Source: an uncultured Bacteroidota bacterium
GTDB taxonomy: Bacteria; Bacteroidota; Bacteroidia; Flavobacteriales; Flavobacteriaceae
Direction: 5' to 3'
Assembly: GCA_902519955.1 (NCBI GenBank)
Contig: CABYMF010000002.1
Location: 1 to 64,000, forward strand
Length of the DNA: 64,000 nucleotides
In this document: positions 47,382-57,192 of the stretch, one piece after another
How positions within the stretch are numbered: position 1 is the stretch's first letter
How the letters are laid out: each line of letters starts with the position of its first letter
Program-made: the position numbers and the translations under genes
The notes under the pieces: model-generated
Database searches by the model: none
What the model was told of the DNA's origin: nothing
What the model saw: the letters and a program-made list of their open reading frames with translations, nothing else

Positions 47382-48869
47382 ATGGACAAGTTTATATTGG
47401 CTATTGATGCAGGAACTACAAGTTCAAGAGCAATTTTATTTAATAAGAAAGCCGAAATTTTAGATATTGCACAATATGAGTTTAATCAAATTTTTCCTAA
47501 AGAAGGATGGGTTGAACATGACCCTGTAGAGATATGGAATACCCAGCTAAAAGCAATTAGAGAAGTCATCCAAAAATCCAAAATTGATCCTAAAGATATT
47601 GACTCAATAGGTATAACCAATCAAAGAGAGACAACAGTCATTTGGAATAAAGATACTGGACAACCAGTCTATAATGCAATTGTATGGCAAGACAGAAGGA
47701 CTGCAATTTTTTGTGATAAGTTAAAAGAAGATAATAAAAGTGAACTTATTCAAAATAAAACAGGTTTAGTAATTGATGCATATTTTTCTGCAACAAAAAT
47801 AAAATGGATTCTTGATAGCAATAGTGACATTCGAGAACAAGCTAATAAGGGTCAACTTTTTTTTGGCACAATAGATTCCTGGTTGATATGGAATTTAAGT
47901 AAAGGAAAATATCATATAACAGACCCTTCAAATGCGAGCCGAACTCTTCTTTATAACATAAAGGACGACATTTGGGACGACCAATTATTAGAAATTTTTG
48001 ATGTTCCAAGAATTATATTACCAAAAGTTGTTGATTCATCTGCATTATCAGCTTATACAGATGAGGAAATTTTAGGTAGTAAAATTCCAATTGCTGGAAT
48101 AGCTGGTGATCAACAAGCCGCATTATTTGGACAGTTATGTGTTAATCCTGGTGATGTAAAAAACACATATGGTACTGGATGCTTTTGTATTATGAATACT
48201 GGGATATCGTCAGTAAAATCAAAAAATAAAATGCTTTCAACAATTGCCTGGAGAATAAATGGAGAACTCACATATGCACTTGAGGGTAGTGTTTTTGTTG
48301 CTGGTGCTCTTATTCAATGGCTTAGAGATAAATTAGCTATTATTAAGGATGCACCTGAAGTCGAAAATCTTGCAAATACTGTTAAAGATAATGGGGGTGT
48401 AACTTTTATTCCTGCATTATCTGGTCTTGCTGCTCCTTATTGGGACCCTTATGCACAAGGAACAATTTTTGGTATCACCAGAGGAACTGAAAATGGACAT
48501 ATTGCCAGAGCAGCACTTGAATCAATTGCTCTTAGAACCAGAGATATAATTATTGAAATGCAAAAAGATGCAGGCATAAAGTTTACGGATTTGAAAGTAG
48601 ATGGTGGGGCTAGCAATAATGATCTTTTAATGCAAATACAATCAGATTTATTACAAACCAATGTAGTAAGACCTAAAACTACTGAGACAACAGCACTTGG
48701 AGTAGCTTTCCTAGCTGGGCTAGCTTCTGGTTTTTGGAAAAATATTTCAGATTTAAATGATTTATGGATAGAAGATAGATCCTTTAACCCAAATTTGAAA
48801 AATGATTCATCACAGATAATTAATCTTTGGGAGATTAGAATTAATAAACTTCTTAAGGATAATGAATAG
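47382..48869 (+). CDS. glpK: Glycerol kinase
   Basis: MDKFILAIDAGTTSSRAILF (Met17 of the ORF-track protein); NQRETTVIWNKDTGQPVYNAIVWQDRRT; FIPALSGLAAPYWDPYAQG. Confidence 0.98.
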   Translation: MDKFILAIDAGTTSSRAILFNKKAEILDIAQYEFNQIFPKEGWVEHDPVEIWNTQLKAIREVIQKSKIDPKDIDSIGITNQRETTVIWNKDTGQPVYNAIVWQDRRTAIFCDKLKEDNKSELIQNKTGLVIDAYFSATKIKWILDSNSDIREQANKGQLFFGTIDSWLIWNLSKGKYHITDPSNASRTLLYNIKDDIWDDQLLEIFDVPRIILPKVVDSSALSAYTDEEILGSKIPIAGIAGDQQAALFGQLCVNPGDVKNTYGTGCFCIMNTGISSVKSKNKMLSTIAWRINGELTYALEGSVFVAGALIQWLRDKLAIIKDAPEVENLANTVKDNGGVTFIPALSGLAAPYWDPYAQGTIFGITRGTENGHIARAALESIALRTRDIIIEMQKDAGIKFTDLKVDGGASNNDLLMQIQSDLLQTNVVRPKTTETTALGVAFLAGLASGFWKNISDLNDLWIEDRSFNPNLKNDSSQIINLWEIRINKLLKDNE

Positions 48870-50409
48870 AAACGACTCCATTATTAAATTAAACAAAGTT
48901 CTTGAATGGGACATTGTAATTATAGGGGGAGGTGCCTCGGGTCTTGGAATTGCAGTTGATGCATCAAAAAGGGGTTATAAAACTTTACTTTTAGAAAAGA
49001 ATGATTTTGGAAAAGGTACATCATCAAGAAGTACAAAACTTATACATGGAGGGGTAAGGTATCTTCAAAACGGAGATATTACCCTAGTAATTGAATCTTT
49101 AAAAGAGAGAGGAATTCTTAAGAGAAATGCACCACACTTAGTTCAAGATTTAAGTTTTGTAATACCTACATATGATTGGTGGGCTAGTCCCTTTTATGGA
49201 ATAGGAATGAAAATTTATGATATGATGGCAGGAAAACTTGGTCTAGGTAAATCAGTAATAATCTCAAAAGGAGAAACGGAAAAATTAATACCTAATGTCA
49301 ATAAAAAAGGGCTTAGAGGAGGAGTTATCTATCACGATGGTCAATTTGATGATTCCAGAATGGCTATTACGTTAGCTCTCTCAGCAAATTCTAAAAAAAC
49401 TGCTTTATTAAATTATTGTAATGTAGATGGCCTCATAAAAAATAATAATGAAATTATTGGATTAAGTTTCACAGATTCAATTAATGAAAAAAAATATCAA
49501 GTTAAAAGTAAAGTTGTAATTAATGCAACGGGTGTTTTTGCGGAGGAAATAATTAGAATGGATCAACCAAAAATTGAAAAAATGATACAACCAAGTCAAG
49601 GTGTTCACATTGTTTTGGAAAAAAAATTTTTAAAAAGTGAACATGCAATTTTAATACCTCAGACTTCTGATGGAAGAGTCCTTTTTGCAGTTCCATGGAA
49701 AAATTATGTAGTAGTTGGAACAACTGATACTCAAATTAAAAATGCTAGCGAAGAGCCAAAACCTTTAAAAGAAGAAATTGACTTTATTTTAAATAATGCA
49801 AGTAAATATATGACGATTAAGCCAAATAAAAGTGATATAAAAAGTGTATTTGCTGGATTAAGACCGCTTGCTGCAACAAACGATAAGAAGTCAACTAAAG
49901 AAGTTTCTAGAAGCCATAAAATTGATATTTCACCTTCTGGGTTAATAAGTGTTCTTGGTGGGAAATGGACTACTTATAGAAAAATTTCAGAGGATGCAAT
50001 TGATACTGCAATTTCAATTAACAAACTCAAAAAGAAAAAATGTAAAACTGAAAAGACAAAACTTTTTGGTTATAAGAAAAAGGTTGATTTCTCAGATCCT
50101 ATGCATGTATATGGATCTCTTAAGAAAATAGTAAAATCTTTAGGAGGTATAGATGATAATAATTCACTATCAACTAAATTTTATATATCAAATAATATTA
50201 TAGAATGGTCAATAATTCATGAGATGGCGCTTACGCTAGAGGATATTTTGGCAAGAAGGACTAGATGTGTTTTTTTAGATTCAAATGAGTCTAAATTGAT
50301 AGCGCCTGAAGTTGCAAAAAAAATGGCTGACGTTTTAGAAAAAGATCAAGAATGGATTGATACCGAGTTAAAAAAATTTAATAAATTAATAAAAAATTAT
50401 ACTGTATGA
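48862..50409 (+). CDS. glpD: Glycerol-3-phosphate dehydrogenase, FAD-dependent
   Basis: IIGGGASGLGIAVDASKRGYKTLLLEKNDFGKGTSSRSTKLIHGGVRYLQ. Confidence 0.97.
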   Translation: MNRNDSIIKLNKVLEWDIVIIGGGASGLGIAVDASKRGYKTLLLEKNDFGKGTSSRSTKLIHGGVRYLQNGDITLVIESLKERGILKRNAPHLVQDLSFVIPTYDWWASPFYGIGMKIYDMMAGKLGLGKSVIISKGETEKLIPNVNKKGLRGGVIYHDGQFDDSRMAITLALSANSKKTALLNYCNVDGLIKNNNEIIGLSFTDSINEKKYQVKSKVVINATGVFAEEIIRMDQPKIEKMIQPSQGVHIVLEKKFLKSEHAILIPQTSDGRVLFAVPWKNYVVVGTTDTQIKNASEEPKPLKEEIDFILNNASKYMTIKPNKSDIKSVFAGLRPLAATNDKKSTKEVSRSHKIDISPSGLISVLGGKWTTYRKISEDAIDTAISINKLKKKKCKTEKTKLFGYKKKVDFSDPMHVYGSLKKIVKSLGGIDDNNSLSTKFYISNNIIEWSIIHEMALTLEDILARRTRCVFLDSNESKLIAPEVAKKMADVLEKDQEWIDTELKKFNKLIKNYTV

Positions 50410-51143
50410 TAAGTCCTTATATTGCCGAATTCATTGGAACAGCAATACTATTACTTCTTGGTTCTGGTATCGTTGCTAATGTTAGCCTATCCAAAACAAA
50501 AGGTTTTGATCAAACTCCATTAATTACAATCACAACTGCCTGGGGTTTTGCTGTATTTATTGCAGCTTATATTACAGGCCAATTTAGTGGTGCTCACTTA
50601 AATCCAGCAGTTACAATTGGACTAGTTGTTGCTGGAAAATTTTCAAGTGAATTAATGATAGGTTATATTATTGCTCAAGTACTTGGAGCTATGCTAGGTA
50701 GCTGGTTAACATATCTGTTTTATATAGATCATTACAGGTCAACAACTGATGAAAACAAAGTTATGGGTTCATTCTGTACATCACCTGCGATTAGGAATTT
50801 TAAAAATAATTTTTTTAGTGAGTTTCTAGCAACATTTATTCTAATATTTGGAATCTTGTATATTGTTGAACCTAACATTATTGTAGAAGGTCTTGATGCT
50901 AATTTTGGGATAGGATCACTTGGCGCACTTCCAGTTGGTATTTTAGTTTGGGTTATAGGATTAGGCTTAGGTGGAACAACTGGATATGCAATTAATCCTG
51001 CAAGGGATTTAGGCCCAAGGATTATTTACCAACTTATACCTAGAAAAAATAAAATTTCAGATTGGGCTTATAGTTGGATTCCTATTTTTGGTCCATCTCT
51101 TGGTGCTTTGGTAGCAGGTCTTCTTTACTTATACTTTAATTAA
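50406..51143 (+). CDS. glpF: MIP family glycerol uptake facilitator
   Basis: Two NPA motifs (SGAHLNPAVTIG, GYAINPARDLGPR). Confidence 0.95.
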   Translation: MISPYIAEFIGTAILLLLGSGIVANVSLSKTKGFDQTPLITITTAWGFAVFIAAYITGQFSGAHLNPAVTIGLVVAGKFSSELMIGYIIAQVLGAMLGSWLTYLFYIDHYRSTTDENKVMGSFCTSPAIRNFKNNFFSEFLATFILIFGILYIVEPNIIVEGLDANFGIGSLGALPVGILVWVIGLGLGGTTGYAINPARDLGPRIIYQLIPRKNKISDWAYSWIPIFGPSLGALVAGLLYLYFN

Positions 51144-51899
51144 ATGAAAAAAAATAAAATTGCATTAATAACAGGAGCAACCTCAGGTATTGGAGAATCG
51201 ACTTCCAATGAATTGTCAGATAAATTTTCATTAATACTATGTGGAAGAAATAAAAAGAAGCTGTATGAATTATCTAGTTCTCTCTCAAAAAAAACAGATG
51301 TAATAACTTTAGAATTTGATGTCAGAGAAAAAAAAGATGTCAGAGAAAAAATATCAAGTCTAAGTGATGATTGGAAAAATATTGATGTTTTAATAAATAA
51401 TGCAGGAAATGCTCATGGACTTGACTTCATTTATGAAGGGGAAATTGAGGATTGGGATATGATGATTGATACAAATGTAAAGGGACTTCTATATGTTAGT
51501 AAATATGTCTTAGATTTTATGATAAAAAAAAATAGTGGACATATTATTAATATAGGTTCAATTGCTGGTAAAGAGGTTTATCTAAAAGGGAATATATATT
51601 GTGCATCAAAGTTTGCTGTAGATGCAATCTCAAATGGTATGAGAATAGATTTAAATAAACATAATATAAAAGTCTCACAAATTAATCCAGGTCTAGTTGA
51701 AACTAACTTTTCAATGGTCAGATTTAAGAATGATCAAAAAAGATCTAATTCTGTCTATTCAGGATTAAAACCTTTAATTGGAGATGATATTGCTAAAGTA
51801 ATTTCCTATGTTGTTAATTGCCCTGAAAATGTAAACATCAGTGATATTACAGTACTTGCAAAATCTCAGGCATCATCTACTGTTTTAAATAGAAAATAG
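51144..51899 (+). CDS. SDR family NAD(P)-dependent oxidoreductase
   Basis: LITGATSGIGESTS, NNAGNAHG, YCASKFAVDAISNGMRID, INPGLVETNFS. Confidence 0.93.
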   Translation: MKKNKIALITGATSGIGESTSNELSDKFSLILCGRNKKKLYELSSSLSKKTDVITLEFDVREKKDVREKISSLSDDWKNIDVLINNAGNAHGLDFIYEGEIEDWDMMIDTNVKGLLYVSKYVLDFMIKKNSGHIINIGSIAGKEVYLKGNIYCASKFAVDAISNGMRIDLNKHNIKVSQINPGLVETNFSMVRFKNDQKRSNSVYSGLKPLIGDDIAKVISYVVNCPENVNISDITVLAKSQASSTVLNRK

Positions 51900-52654
51900 T
51901 GTCTAAAAATATTTTATTACTATTAGTTGTCTTATCTACAGGTTCGTGTGCCTCCGATAAGTATATAATAGTTGTTGGTCATAGAGGTGCAATGGGTCAC
52001 GCTCTCGAGAATACAATTGAGTCTGTCAAAAAAGCAATTCAATTAAATGTTGATGGAATTGAAATTGATGTATTTAAATCAAAAACTGGAGAATTAGTAG
52101 TTTACCATGACCCATTGTTGAGTCGGCTATCAAATTCAAATGCATTTATTGAACAAATTTCATTAGACTCAATTAAAAAAGTAGAATTAAAAGGAGGTTT
52201 ATCTATTCCAACTCTTAATGAAGTAATAGATATAATTCCAGAAAAAATTTTTTTAAATATTGAACTTAAAGGTATTAACACAGCCTCTGAGACTAATAAT
52301 GTCATAATAGAATATTTGAAAAAGTTTAATCTCCCACCTTCAAAATTTATAATATCAAGTTTCAGATGGGATGAGTTAAAAAAGTTTAGAGATTTAAACA
52401 AGGATATTCCAATGGCAATTCTAGTAGACTCATTATATAAAATTGATAATGCCATTAAATTAGCTAAAGAAATTAATGCTTTTGCCCTAAACCCAGATAA
52501 TAAGTTTCTTACAAAGAAAATAGTTAATAAAATACAATCTAATAATATTAAAGTTTTTCCATACACAATAAATTCCCCCAAGAATATAAAGAGAATGAAA
52601 TTGATGGGAGTAGACGCAATTATTACTGATTATCCAGAGAGAATCAATCAATAA
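51899..52654 (+). CDS. Glycerophosphodiester phosphodiesterase family lipoprotein
   Basis: VVGHRGAMGHALENTIESVKKAIQLNVDGIEIDVFKSKTGELVVYHD; lipobox TGSCASD; apparent GTG start overlapping the SDR stop. Confidence 0.95.
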   Translation: MSKNILLLLVVLSTGSCASDKYIIVVGHRGAMGHALENTIESVKKAIQLNVDGIEIDVFKSKTGELVVYHDPLLSRLSNSNAFIEQISLDSIKKVELKGGLSIPTLNEVIDIIPEKIFLNIELKGINTASETNNVIIEYLKKFNLPPSKFIISSFRWDELKKFRDLNKDIPMAILVDSLYKIDNAIKLAKEINAFALNPDNKFLTKKIVNKIQSNNIKVFPYTINSPKNIKRMKLMGVDAIITDYPERINQ

Positions 52655-52663
52655 AAATGGAGC

Positions 52664-53572
52664 TTAAACTCTACTCTCTGCTACTATAAAATGTTCAAGT
52701 TTAAAAATATGATTTTCAGGTATGGTTCTACCAACTGGTGTAAAATATTTAGAATTCAGATCAGCTAATGTTTTATCTTCTTTTAAAGTAAAATTATTTT
52801 GAAATAGTAAGTCCCTAATTTCTCTAGCTGAGTAAAATGATATCCAAGGTTCACCAACTTTAGCTGCTCCATCTGTAATAAATTTGATTGCTTTCTCTGG
52901 TTTTTGATAACCCATACCAAAACAGGCTTTTGGGTCTTCTTTAAAAAGTTTATTTACATAGGAAATAAAAATTTTTGAATTTAAATTAGGGTTTAATTTA
53001 GCCAGTTCTTCTAAAGTCGATTTAAGTGCTTCCTTTTCAATATACTGAGATACTCCTTCAAGTGTATATAAAGTTGCTTTATTTCGATCAAATCCTTTAT
53101 TCAAAAGTTGTTCTGAAAGAGACTGGTGATTAAAATCAACACTAACATAAGTCACACTTTCCATATTAGGTGTCTTATCAGAAATTATTGAAAGTTTTCT
53201 TTCTTGAACTTCAGGCTGATCAACCTCAAATATTTTTAATTTGGATGGAAGTTTAAGACGATGAGCTCTTGAATCATAACCCGCTCCTAGTATAACATAT
53301 TGTTCTATGCCATTATGGGTGCTTTCCTCAATTAGATCATCTATAAATCGTGTTCTAGAAATTAAATGTTCATGCATTCCAGGTACAATTTTATCTCCTA
53401 ACCAGACACTAAACTTATGTCCCATAATTTTTATCATACTTGCTCCAATTACAAATTTATCTGCATATGGGTCATATATAATGCGTTTGTTAGGTTTAGC
53501 TAGAGATTCAATCAATCGTTGTTTTGCAACACCTTGAGCTGTTCCATCTTTTCTAAATATTGAATTACTCAT
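52664..53572 (-). CDS. Class I SAM-dependent methyltransferase (leucine carboxyl methyltransferase-like family)
   Basis: RTRFIDDLIEESTHNGIEQYVILGAGYDSRAHRL, IFEVDQPEVQERK, LYTLEGVSQYI. Confidence 0.9.
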   Translation of the reverse strand: MSNSIFRKDGTAQGVAKQRLIESLAKPNKRIIYDPYADKFVIGASMIKIMGHKFSVWLGDKIVPGMHEHLISRTRFIDDLIEESTHNGIEQYVILGAGYDSRAHRLKLPSKLKIFEVDQPEVQERKLSIISDKTPNMESVTYVSVDFNHQSLSEQLLNKGFDRNKATLYTLEGVSQYIEKEALKSTLEELAKLNPNLNSKIFISYVNKLFKEDPKACFGMGYQKPEKAIKFITDGAAKVGEPWISFYSAREIRDLLFQNNFTLKEDKTLADLNSKYFTPVGRTIPENHIFKLEHFIVAESRV

Positions 53573-53680
53573 TGTTAGTGTTTAATGATTTTTAGTTAAT
53601 CTTACTTAAATTATTCTTATTAAATTAGAGAATAATTTTTAGAATAAAATTAAACCTTAAAGAACTTTATATAGATTATC

Positions 53681-53980
53681 ATGAAAAAAATATATCTTAT
53701 TTTATGTATACTAGGTACCATATTCCCTTATTATAATTTGTACATGTTTTTAAAATTCAATGATTGGGCTATGGATGGCTTCTGGAGTCTTCTATATGAA
53801 AATTATGCAGTCTCAATGATCTCATATGACTTGAGTTTTGCAGCAATAACATTTCTAATATATATAATCTATACATATTGGTCTAATCCAAAAAAAATAT
53901 TTAGGTATATTCTACCTTTTTTTATTGGCTTTTCTTTAGCTCTTCCATTTTATTTATACGATACCCATCAATCTAATTAG
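53681..53980 (+). CDS. DUF2834-like small membrane protein
   Basis: Three hydrophobic segments, PYYNLYMFLKFNDWAMDGFW. Confidence 0.75.
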   Translation: MKKIYLILCILGTIFPYYNLYMFLKFNDWAMDGFWSLLYENYAVSMISYDLSFAAITFLIYIIYTYWSNPKKIFRYILPFFIGFSLALPFYLYDTHQSN

Positions 53981-54161
53981 ATAATTCTCTTGTCTTTATC
54001 ATTATACATGCACCAGTATTGATTAAGATTAGTGATACTGTTCCTATTAAAAAAAAATCTAAGTTTTCAGATTTTCTTATAATTGCTTCACCTAATATGC
54101 ATAGCCCAGAGCTAAAAATTAAAATACCTAAAGTTCCTATAATTGTATACTTATTAATCAT
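53973..54161 (-). CDS. Small hypothetical membrane protein
   Basis: 62 aa, two hydrophobic segments, convergent and overlapping the DUF2834 gene by 8 nt. Confidence 0.45.
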   Translation of the reverse strand: MINKYTIIGTLGILIFSSGLCILGEAIIRKSENLDFFLIGTVSLILINTGACIMIKTRELSN

Positions 54162-54201
54162 CTTTTATTACATTTAAAACTAAAATAACTAAATTCAATT
54201 T

Positions 54202-55458
54202 ATGACAACTCAATTTTGGTTTTTTATAATTATATCATTAGTAGTTTACAACTATTTGTTTTCAAATATTCTCGATTATATAAATCATAAAAATTGGAAA
54301 GATGAAATACCAAATGAATTAAAAGACTTTTATGATAAGGAAAAATATAAAACAGCAAAAGACTATGCTTTAAGTAAAAATAAAATTGGATTATTTTCAA
54401 GTTCAATAAGTTTTTTATTCATTATGAGTCTTTTACTTTTTAATGGATATGGATTTATTGATCAACTAATCACTTCAGATATTTTAAAATCTCTTTTGCC
54501 TTTTAATATTCATTCAGGTTTTGCTCAATCTGGATTATTCTTTTTAATCCTATTTATATTAAATTCAATTATATCAATTCCTTTCTCATATTATAATACT
54601 TTTGTAATTGAAGAAAAATTTGGTTTCAATAGGACAACAAAATCTACATTTTTTCTTGATATATTAAAGTCATTTTTGCTATCAATTCTTATTGGTGGTG
54701 CGCTTCTTTTTTTAGCATTATACTTATATGATAATTTAAATGATGGATTCTGGCTATGGCTATGGATTGGACTCTCTTTTTTAATAATTTTTATAAATAT
54801 GTTCTATGCAGACTTAATTGTACCAATTTTTAATAAACTTAAACCACTAGATGATGGTGAATTAAGACAAAAAATTGAAAAATATTCAAAAGAAGTAGGA
54901 TACCTTTTAAAAAATATATATGTAATTGATGGATCAAAAAGATCTACAAAAGCAAATGCTTTTTTTAGTGGATTGGGACCAAGAAAGACAATTGCATTAT
55001 ATGATACTTTAATTGAAAAACATACAGAGGATGAACTGGTTGCTGTTCTTGCTCATGAGGTTGGACATTTTAAGAAAAAACATATATTCTCAGGATTAAT
55101 TATGTCCATAATACAGATTGGTGTTATGACCTTCTTCTTTGAACTATGTCTTAAACTTCCAGAGATTTCTCTTGCACTTGGAGGTTCAGCAGCAAGCTTT
55201 CATCTTGGACTTATTGGATTTAGTATTATTTTCTCACCAATATCAATGTTATCTAGTATTTTAATGAATTATATAAGTCGAAAAAATGAGTTTGAAGCTG
55301 ATGCATATGCAAAAGAAACATTTAATGGACAGGACTTATCTCTAGCATTAAAAAAACTTTCAGTTGACAGCCTTTCTAATATATATCCACATCCACTTTA
55401 TGTATTCTTCCATTATTCACATCCCCCTCTTATTCAGAGATTAAGAGCTTTAAACTAA
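54202..55458 (+). CDS. M48 family metallopeptidase (Ste24/CAAX protease-type)
   Basis: VLAHEVGHFKKKH zinc motif, EFEADAYA, multiple TM segments. Confidence 0.95.
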   Translation: MTTQFWFFIIISLVVYNYLFSNILDYINHKNWKDEIPNELKDFYDKEKYKTAKDYALSKNKIGLFSSSISFLFIMSLLLFNGYGFIDQLITSDILKSLLPFNIHSGFAQSGLFFLILFILNSIISIPFSYYNTFVIEEKFGFNRTTKSTFFLDILKSFLLSILIGGALLFLALYLYDNLNDGFWLWLWIGLSFLIIFINMFYADLIVPIFNKLKPLDDGELRQKIEKYSKEVGYLLKNIYVIDGSKRSTKANAFFSGLGPRKTIALYDTLIEKHTEDELVAVLAHEVGHFKKKHIFSGLIMSIIQIGVMTFFFELCLKLPEISLALGGSAASFHLGLIGFSIIFSPISMLSSILMNYISRKNEFEADAYAKETFNGQDLSLALKKLSVDSLSNIYPHPLYVFFHYSHPPLIQRLRALN

Positions 55459-55461
55459 AAT

Positions 55462-56418
55462 ATGAAAAGACGAAATTTTATTTTTGATATATTTAGTATT
55501 AGTCTAATGTCTTCATTATCGACAAGACTCAAGGCTAAAAATTTTAATTTTACTCCTATGGTTAGATCTATTTCAACATGGAAAACAACAGAAGCAAATC
55601 TTAAAGCGGGTTTATTGCTAGATAAGGGAATTGATGGACTAACCGCAGCTGTTGAAGGTGTTGCTGTTGAGGAAGAAAACCCTAAAAATACAACTGTTGG
55701 ATTTGGTGGAGCTCCAGATAGGACAGGAAAAGTAACACTCGATGCATGCGTAATGAACCATCTTGGAGATTGTGGTGCAGTTGTAGCCGTAGAGAATATA
55801 GTTAATGTTGCTAGACTAGCTAAAGATGTCATGGAAAAAACACCCCATGTAATGCTTGCTGGAAAAGGTGCGCATGATTTTGCCATTTCGGAAGGGTATA
55901 AGCAAACAGATCTATTAACAGAAAAGTCAAAAGAAGATTGGAAAAAATGGCTTGAAAGTGAGCAGTATAAACCAATTATTAATATTGAAAATCATGATAC
56001 TATTGGAATGCTATGCCTCGATAAGAATAAAAATATTTCCGGAGCATGTACAACTAGTGGATTAGCGTATAAGATGAGAGGAAGGGTTGGAGATTCCCCA
56101 ATAATAGGCTCTGGTCTATTTATAGATAATAAGGTAGGAGGTGCTGTAGCGACAGGCCTTGGAGAAGAAGTATTAAAAACTGTTGGATCTTTTCTAGTTG
56201 TTGAGTTAATGAGGCAAGGTAAGTCTCCTCATGAGGCATGTGAGGCTGCTGTTAAAAGGATTGTATCATCAAATTCTCAAGAAAATAAATTTCAAGTTGC
56301 ATATATAGCAATGAACAAAGATGGTGACGTTGGTTCTTATAGTATTGAACCTGGATTCACATACATGGATTATTTTAAAGGAGAAAACAAAGAGAAAATT
56401 ACCGAATCTGCCTTTTAG
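55462..56418 (+). CDS. N4-(beta-N-acetylglucosaminyl)-L-asparaginase family Ntn hydrolase
   Basis: HDTIGMLCLDKNKNISGACTTSGLAYKMRGRVGDSPIIGSGLFIDN, VGGAVATGLGEE. Confidence 0.93.
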   Translation: MKRRNFIFDIFSISLMSSLSTRLKAKNFNFTPMVRSISTWKTTEANLKAGLLLDKGIDGLTAAVEGVAVEEENPKNTTVGFGGAPDRTGKVTLDACVMNHLGDCGAVVAVENIVNVARLAKDVMEKTPHVMLAGKGAHDFAISEGYKQTDLLTEKSKEDWKKWLESEQYKPIINIENHDTIGMLCLDKNKNISGACTTSGLAYKMRGRVGDSPIIGSGLFIDNKVGGAVATGLGEEVLKTVGSFLVVELMRQGKSPHEACEAAVKRIVSSNSQENKFQVAYIAMNKDGDVGSYSIEPGFTYMDYFKGENKEKITESAF

Positions 56419-57191
56419 GTCGAAAATATAGACTTCATCTTATCCATTTCTTCTTCAGCTAACTTGGGATCAACTAGAATTCTACCACTATATTCATCAG
56501 TAATAATTTTCTGCCTTGAAGCAATTTCCATTTGTACTTGAGGAGGGATAGTAAAGTATGAGCCTCCTGATGCATTCCTTTCAATTGGGACTATCGCAAG
56601 ACCATTTCTAACATTTGATCTAATTCTTTTGTAGGCAGCAATAAGATGATCTTCAATTTTTTTCTCAAATTCTTTAGATTTCTCTAATAATGTTTTTTCT
56701 TCTTTCTCGGTTTCTTTAAGTATCTCTCCTAGCTCAGAATTTTTACTTTTTAAATGTGAATTTCTATCCTTAATTTTATCTTTAAGTTCATTACTAACAA
56801 CAGTCTTACTCTCTATTGCTTCCTTATATTGAGCAATCTTTTTTTCAGATAGCTTAATTTCTAATTCTTGAAATTCTTGTTCTTTAACAATGGCATTATA
56901 CTCTCTATTATTTCTGACCTTCTTAAGATCACCTTCATATTTTTTATGGGTTTCTTTTGAAGTTTTAATTGAATTTTCTTCAAATTTAATGCCATCTTGA
57001 CTTTCTTTGATTTCATTCTCAAATCCTTCAAGTCTTTTGTTTAGTCCTTCAATTTCATTTTCAAGATCCTCAACTTCTAAAGGAAGTTCTCCTCTGATAC
57101 TTCTTATTTGATCAATTCTTGAGTCTATTAATTGAAGATCAAAAAGAGCTCTTAATTTTTCTTCAACTGATGTTTCAACTTTTTTTGCCAT
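56415..57191 (-). CDS. Coiled-coil protein of the C4 zinc-ribbon family, with zinc-ribbon cysteines absent
   Basis: Long coiled coil; RNGLAIVPIERNASGGSYFTIPPQVQMEIASRQKIITDEYSGRILVD. Confidence 0.85.
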   Translation of the reverse strand: MAKKVETSVEEKLRALFDLQLIDSRIDQIRSIRGELPLEVEDLENEIEGLNKRLEGFENEIKESQDGIKFEENSIKTSKETHKKYEGDLKKVRNNREYNAIVKEQEFQELEIKLSEKKIAQYKEAIESKTVVSNELKDKIKDRNSHLKSKNSELGEILKETEKEEKTLLEKSKEFEKKIEDHLIAAYKRIRSNVRNGLAIVPIERNASGGSYFTIPPQVQMEIASRQKIITDEYSGRILVDPKLAEEEMDKMKSIFST

Positions 57192-57192
57192 T

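Noticed and set aside
52102-52581. 159-aa minus-strand ORF
   Set aside because: Antisense to the GDPD gene, which has strong family motifs.
55455-55886. 143-aa minus-strand ORF
   Set aside because: Fully antisense to the end of M48 peptidase and the start of the glycosylasparaginase; low-complexity Ser/Thr/Pro/Ala shadow ORF.
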